Assembly: GCA_947303695.1 (NCBI GenBank)
Contig: CAMYYX010000067.1
Location: forward strand, 1 to 8,832
Source of the DNA: an uncultured Prevotellaceae bacterium
GTDB taxonomy: Bacteria; Bacteroidota; Bacteroidia; Bacteroidales; Bacteroidaceae
Direction: 5' to 3'
DNA: 8,832 nucleotides
A program made the position numbers and the translations under genes. The notes below the pieces were generated by a model, which had not been told where the DNA came from, made no database searches, and saw nothing but the letters and a program-made list of their open reading frames with translations. Below are positions 5,630-8,832 of this stretch, in pieces. How positions within the stretch are numbered: the first letter of the stretch is position 1; each line of letters opens with the position of its first letter.

Positions 5630-6631
5630 TTAAGCGTTGATTTTTTCGATGAGTTCCACAATACGCTGACGCATCTGCTGGTATTGTGGTGATGACTTGA
5701 AGTCGGTATTGCGGCGTATCATCTGTTCGACAGCTGCCTGAGAGTGCTGATAGCACGACAGTTCGTTGTCCATCTGTTGTGCGTGGGCGGCATGTTGTTT
5801 GATTTCTTTCTCGCGTGCCCTACGAAGGATGGTACAGACGGGATTGACGACTTCCAGCACGATATTGTCCATGATGTGATGCCCCTGCATGAAGAGATAG
5901 ACATTGTCAGGTGTAAGTCCCAACTGAGTAAGTTCGTCCTTGAGTGGCTGGAGCTTTCCCTTCGCCTCAGGCACCTCTCTCTGTAACCATGCAATCTTTT
6001 GATTGACCTTATGACGCAGATGTTCCAATCCCTCTTCAGGATTGAAGATATTGACCTTGTGAATGGTAGCGATGTTGCACAACGTAGTAAGAGGCATTTC
6101 GCCTGCACGATTGTTGCGATAGAGCCAGATGGCCCAAACAAAAAGGTCGTAGATGATGCGTGAATAGGCCGTGAGATAGGCTACGAAGTCAAACACTTTC
6201 TTGTCATTCAACGTTGCCATCACACATACGTTATGCAGACTCTCAGCATAACATTGATAGTTTTCGATAGCATAGACATAGGTGTGAACGATGAATGGAT
6301 TGTTGTTGATTTCCCGACTGGTAGAGGTTGAATCTTGCAGCAGATAGTCGAGGTCCGCATCCACACAGGCAATCATGCTCGTGCCAAGTCCTTTTCCCAG
6401 GTTGTTGGTAATAGCAGACTTCTTTCCCCTACTGAGGTTGGAACGGGAAGGCAAAACAATTTCGAAGCCCAGGTCGTCATTCTCGAACTCAGCCAACACA
6501 TCGCGCCAAAAGAAGATGTCATCGTAACTTTCGACATATACGATGACTTTATGCTTCTTCCACTTCGGCCGCATGTGGTTCGCCGCCTCGAAGTAGCGCG
6601 AGTTGACATTATCGACCAGACGCTTGGGCAT
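5630..6631 (-). CDS. DUF4435 (TOPRIM-like) protein, partner of the adjacent ATPase
   Basis: This 333-residue cytosolic protein has the DUF4435 pattern, a TOPRIM-like nuclease fold. The N-terminal strand-turn VYVESYDDIFFW (31-42) supplies the candidate catalytic E34 and D37/D38. GKKSAI (69-74) is a basic loop, and CVDADLDYLL (89-98) gives the second acidic site D91/D93/D95. YVYAIENYQCYAE (118-130) and FMQGHHIMDN (257-266) are further family-like segments. The C-terminal part (about 275-333) is charged and helical. In the PARIS anti-phage system a DUF4435 nuclease (AriB) is held by an AAA ATPase (AriA) and released when a phage trigger is sensed. The same pair, in the same order, is seen here. 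The residue after E34 is Ser rather than the common Gly. The gene starts 12 nt after the ATPase stop; AAAGGA sits directly against the ATG, too close to be an ordinary Shine-Dalgarno. A TOPRIM-like fold is a confident inference, nuclease activity a weaker one. Confidence 0.82.
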   Translation of the reverse strand: MPKRLVDNVNSRYFEAANHMRPKWKKHKVIVYVESYDDIFFWRDVLAEFENDDLGFEIVLPSRSNLSRGKKSAITNNLGKGLGTSMIACVDADLDYLLQDSTSTSREINNNPFIVHTYVYAIENYQCYAESLHNVCVMATLNDKKVFDFVAYLTAYSRIIYDLFVWAIWLYRNNRAGEMPLTTLCNIATIHKVNIFNPEEGLEHLRHKVNQKIAWLQREVPEAKGKLQPLKDELTQLGLTPDNVYLFMQGHHIMDNIVLEVVNPVCTILRRAREKEIKQHAAHAQQMDNELSCYQHSQAAVEQMIRRNTDFKSSPQYQQMRQRIVELIEKINA

Positions 6632-6643
6632 TCCTTTATTCGG

Positions 6644-7474
6644 CTATTTGACAGTCACGTCTTCTACCTCAGTCACGATATCCATCCAACCATCCATGAT
6701 AAGGGCTGGCGAATGGGTTGAGAGGATGATTTGTGCATTAGGGTTGAGTTCACGAATCAAGTTGAGCAAACCCTTCTGCCACTCGATATGAAGACTGATT
6801 TCCGGCTCATCCATCAACAAGGCATAATGCTCGCCATTTTCGACAAGTACCGTCAGCATGATGACCAGCATCTGCTTCTCGCCCGATGACAACTGGTAAG
6901 GAGTCAACAATTCCCCGTTCTGGAAGAACTGAATCTCATTGCTCTTACGGTCAATCGTCTTGTTAGTATCCTTGAAGAGTTCGTCCATAATGTTTTGGAA
7001 CTTCGTCTTCGGCACAGACACCAACGCAGCCTTCGTCTGGTCTTCTGGATTGCCACTGGTGAGGAGCTCGATGATCTGGTTTCCGATGTTCACTTGATAA
7101 TCCAGGAACCTCTTTTGCAACTTGTAGATTTGCCAGTCGAGTTCAGTCTTCACTCTTGAGTCGGCAAGTTTCTCAAGCAGATTACTATTAAGGAGTGGAC
7201 GGTCGAAGGAGCGAATGATGTCGAACTTGATGCTTGTAGCATCTTCAGGGAAGAGTTTGATGGTGACACCCTTCATCACCTCACCCGACTGGAACTCTCC
7301 ACTATCGATGAGTTTCAGCATCTGAGCGGAGTGGTTAATGATGGTACTCTTACCCACTCCGTTGATGCCGCTTAGGATGTTCACTGTCGGATTCAGTTCC
7401 CACATGATGTGTTTGCCACCTTTCCACAGTGCCTTGATCTCTATACTCTTGATGTATTCTGCCTGTTTCATCAT
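6644..7474 (-). CDS. AAA/ABC-type ATPase (AAA_15/AAA_21-like, OLD/AriA-related)
   Basis: This 276-residue soluble ATPase has an SMC/Rad50/OLD-type ABC head. Walker A is GINGVGKST (36-44), the ABC signature is LSSGEKQ (195-201), Walker B is ALLMDEPE (218-225, D222/E223), and the H-loop is LSTHSP (251-256, H254). The middle (about 90-190) is mostly helical and replaces the long coiled coil of SMC proteins. There are no membrane segments, and ATP-driven dimerisation is expected. It is compact compared with what I recall for AriA or OLD proteins, and its TOPRIM partner is the separate downstream gene. The TM2 stop codon is contiguous with its start (TAA then ATG ATG), so translation is very likely coupled; the second Met (7471) is an alternative start. 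An ABC-transporter role is unlikely because no permease is nearby and the fold motifs are of the OLD type. Specific function is unknown. Confidence 0.85.
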   Translation of the reverse strand: MMKQAEYIKSIEIKALWKGGKHIMWELNPTVNILSGINGVGKSTIINHSAQMLKLIDSGEFQSGEVMKGVTIKLFPEDATSIKFDIIRSFDRPLLNSNLLEKLADSRVKTELDWQIYKLQKRFLDYQVNIGNQIIELLTSGNPEDQTKAALVSVPKTKFQNIMDELFKDTNKTIDRKSNEIQFFQNGELLTPYQLSSGEKQMLVIMLTVLVENGEHYALLMDEPEISLHIEWQKGLLNLIRELNPNAQIILSTHSPALIMDGWMDIVTEVEDVTVK

Positions 7475-7813
7475 TTAGCTGATTGACGTAAGGAATTTCT
7501 CAAGGTTCTTCTTCTTTGTTGCACCCATAATGAGGAAGAGGTCGATGAGCCACCAAACTCCACATCCACCACCAGTGAGCAACTTACCAATTCCCAGACC
7601 GATATCACCAATAATGAAACGGTCCACACCAAATTCACCGACAAAAGCAGAAAGAGCAATGCTCAAAATAGGATTTGTGAAATCCATTGCCATTACTGCC
7701 ATTTCACGATCTGCTGGCAAATTTTCCAAACGCTCCCTGATCATAGGGATTGACTCTGCGGGGAAATTGTCCCCTTTTGTTGTAATAAACAAATTTACTT
7801 TCTCTGCATCCAT
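7475..7813 (-). CDS. TM2-domain membrane protein
   Basis: This 112-residue inner-membrane protein has a soluble N-terminal region (about 1-46, with charged IRERLENLPADRE at 25-37) followed by a TM2 domain. Helix 1 spans about 47-62. The TM2 loop motif is FGVDRFIIGD (61-70), with the hallmark DRF and Ile where Tyr is usual. Helix 2 includes KLLTGGGCGVWWLIDLFLI (77-95). The tail is basic (TKKKNLEKF, 99-107), suggesting a cytosolic C-terminus. The function of TM2 proteins in bacteria is unknown. It is the first gene of the operon, with a leader of about 37 nt from the promoter at 7857-7888. Its stop codon directly abuts the ATPase start, hinting that it may form a membrane anchor or sensor for the ATPase. 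TM2 genes are widespread in Bacteroidota, so chance association is also possible. Confidence 0.88.
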   Translation of the reverse strand: MDAEKVNLFITTKGDNFPAESIPMIRERLENLPADREMAVMAMDFTNPILSIALSAFVGEFGVDRFIIGDIGLGIGKLLTGGGCGVWWLIDLFLIMGATKKKNLEKFLTSIS

Positions 7814-7856
7814 AGTTTTAAAGTTTAAATAATAATGTTTGCTCTATTTTGCAGTG

Positions 7857-7888
7857 CAAAGATAATGGATTATTCTGAAACCACCAAA
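7857..7888 (-). promoter_or_regulatory. Bacteroidota-type promoter of the TM2-ATPase-DUF4435-DUF3109 operon
   Basis: On the minus strand the -33 box TTTG (7888-7885) and the -7 box TATCTTTG (7864-7857) are 20 nt apart, a full consensus match. Transcription is expected near 7850. An imperfect inverted repeat, ATTATTCTGA (7869-7878) with TCAGAAATAAT (7894-7904, one extra A), brackets the -33 box and could be an operator. Confidence 0.75.
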
Positions 7889-7924
7889 CAATCTCAGAAA
7901 TAATTCATACTTCCAAACAAAACA

Positions 7925-7956
7925 TTTGGTCATCTCGAAAAAAGTGTTTATATTTG
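7925..7956 (+). promoter_or_regulatory. Bacteroidota-type promoter of kduI
   Basis: The -33 box TTTG (7925-7928) and the -7 box TATATTTG (7949-7956) are 20 nt apart, a full match to the consensus. The transcript should start near 7963, giving a leader of about 37 nt. AAGG (7993-7996) lies only 3 nt before the ATG, too close for a typical Shine-Dalgarno. The promoter diverges from that of the TM2 operon, with about 36 nt between the two -33 boxes. Confidence 0.75.
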
Positions 7957-7999
7957 CAGTGTAAAATCCATGAACAATCATTATTATTAATCAAGGTAT

Positions 8000-8832
8000 A
8001 TGAAGACTAATTATGAAATTCGTTATGCGGCACATCCTGAGGATGCCAAGCATTATGACACCCAACGTTTGCGTCGCGACTTCCTCATTGAGAAGGTATT
8101 TGGTGAGGATGAGGTAAATCTGGTTTATTCGATGTACGACCGTATGATTGTAGGTGGGGCTATGCCTATAAAGGAAGCTTTGAAGTTGGAAGCTATCGAT
8201 CCTCTGAAAGCTCCTTATTTCACCACTCGTCGCGAACTGGGCATCTTCAATGTAGGAGGTGCAGGAACTATCCGCGTAGGTGATGAGACATTTGAATTGA
8301 ACTACAAGGAGGCGCTTTACATTGGTCGTGGCGACCGCGATGTAGTGTTCGAGAGCAAGGATGCCCAACAACCTGCAAAGTTCTACATTAACTCTACGAC
8401 TGCTCACAAGGAATATCCTTGTAAGAAGGTGACGAAAGCTGATGCCGACGTGTTGGCATTAGGTTGCTTGGAAGACAGTAACGATCGTGTTATCAACCGC
8501 ATGATTGTACAAAAGACACTCGACTCTTGTCAGCTCCAGATGGGTATGACTGAACTGAAACCAGGAAGTGTGTGGAACACGATGCCTGCTCATATCCACA
8601 GCCGCCGTATGGAGGCTTACTTCTACTTCGAAGTACCTGAAGACCAAGCTGTATGCCACTTCATGGGCGAAATCGAGGAAACCCGCCACATCTGGATGAA
8701 GGGCGATCAGGCTGTTCTCAGCCCTGAGTGGTCCATCCACTCTGCTGCAGCAACCCACAACTACACCTTTATCTGGGGTATGGGTGGCGAGAACCAAGAC
8801 TACGGAGATCAAGACTTTTATAAGATTACAGA
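8000..8832 (+). CDS. kduI: 5-dehydro-4-deoxy-D-glucuronate isomerase (partial, cut at right edge)
   Basis: KduI converts 5-keto-4-deoxyuronate (DKI) to 2,5-diketo-3-deoxygluconate in the cytosol, the step after unsaturated uronates are released from pectin or glycosaminoglycans. There are 277 complete codons plus two bases, and the window ends within a codon. E. coli KduI has 278 residues, so only a few residues are missing. The cupin metal site is complete: H198 and H200 in PAHIHSRRMEAYFYF (196-210), E205, and H247 in WSIHSAAATHNY (244-255). These match the E. coli zinc ligands shifted by two. The N-terminal MKTNYEIRYAAHPEDAKHYD is typical, supporting the ATG at 8000. It has its own promoter (7925-7956). 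KduD, the next enzyme, often follows kduI and may lie just outside the window. Confidence 0.96.
   Translation, partial: MKTNYEIRYAAHPEDAKHYDTQRLRRDFLIEKVFGEDEVNLVYSMYDRMIVGGAMPIKEALKLEAIDPLKAPYFTTRRELGIFNVGGAGTIRVGDETFELNYKEALYIGRGDRDVVFESKDAQQPAKFYINSTTAHKEYPCKKVTKADADVLALGCLEDSNDRVINRMIVQKTLDSCQLQMGMTELKPGSVWNTMPAHIHSRRMEAYFYFEVPEDQAVCHFMGEIEETRHIWMKGDQAVLSPEWSIHSAAATHNYTFIWGMGGENQDYGDQDFYKIT

Noticed and set aside
5625..5756. N-terminal extension of the DUF3109 gene to an ATG at 5756
   Set aside because: It would overlap the DUF4435 gene by over 120 nt, and the extension has no family-like sequence. The internal ATG at 5624 begins exactly at the conserved family start and sits 5 nt after the upstream stop.
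6335..6721. 128-residue plus-strand open frame across the DUF4435/ATPase junction
   Set aside because: It is antisense to two genes with clear family motifs and has no promoter or start signal of its own.
6644..7474. ABC transporter ATP-binding subunit
   Set aside because: The SMC/OLD-type layout and TOPRIM-like partner fit better, and no permease is adjacent. The TM2 protein has only two helices and is not a transporter channel.
7991..8812. Two minus-strand open frames (138 and 117 residues) opposite kduI
   Set aside because: They are antisense shadows of kduI. The plus strand has the full cupin metal site and a consensus promoter.

Overview
The window looks like a chromosomal segment from a Bacteroidota bacterium, most likely a Prevotella/Segatella-type member of the Bacteroidales. 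The proteins are Bacteroidales-like: an ATP-dependent PEP carboxykinase, a GH31 enzyme with a Bacteroidota-type signal peptide, a DUF2795 mini-protein, DUF3109, and a TM2 protein. Upstream regions are AT-rich and carry the Bacteroidota promoter form TTTG-N19/20-TAnnTTTG. Most starts lack a clear Shine-Dalgarno sequence. No tRNA, rRNA, CRISPR array, transposase or phage gene is visible.

Layout, left to right. (1) 1-660: a small acidic DUF2795 gene on the minus strand (165-386) with its own promoter and terminator. It is bracketed by a 14-bp perfect inverted repeat (85-98 and 432-445). (2) 664-3015, minus: a secreted GH31 glycosidase with a hairpin terminator at 580-613. (3) 3016-3342: a divergent intergenic region with the GH31 promoter, nested GCAAAA/TTTTGC palindromes, a heptad repeat, the probable pckA promoter and a leader hairpin. 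(4) 3343-4956, plus: pckA, followed by a strong hairpin at 4989-5022. (5) 5040-7813, minus: a tight four-gene operon read as TM2 membrane protein, AAA/ABC-type ATPase, DUF4435 (TOPRIM-like) protein and DUF3109 Cys-rich protein. Its gaps are 0, 12 and 5 nt and it has one good promoter (7857-7888). (6) 8000-8832, plus: kduI, cut by the window edge about three codons before its expected end, with its own promoter.

How the genes work together. GH31 (periplasmic sugar release), pckA (C4 interconversion of PEP and oxaloacetate in succinate-forming fermentation or gluconeogenesis) and kduI (uronate catabolism) fit a glycan-fermenting gut or oral anaerobe, but each appears to be transcribed separately. 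The most interesting locus is the ATPase-DUF4435 pair. It has the same two domain types, in the same order, as the PARIS anti-phage system (AriA-AriB), more distantly resembling OLD/Gabija ATPase-TOPRIM proteins. Here it is translationally coupled to a TM2 membrane protein and followed by a predicted metal-binding protein. Whether this is defence or housekeeping cannot be decided from sequence alone.

A second notable layer is non-coding. Heptad (7-nt period) AT-rich tandem repeats occur in three leader or intergenic regions, and one of the same type lies in frame inside the GH31 gene.
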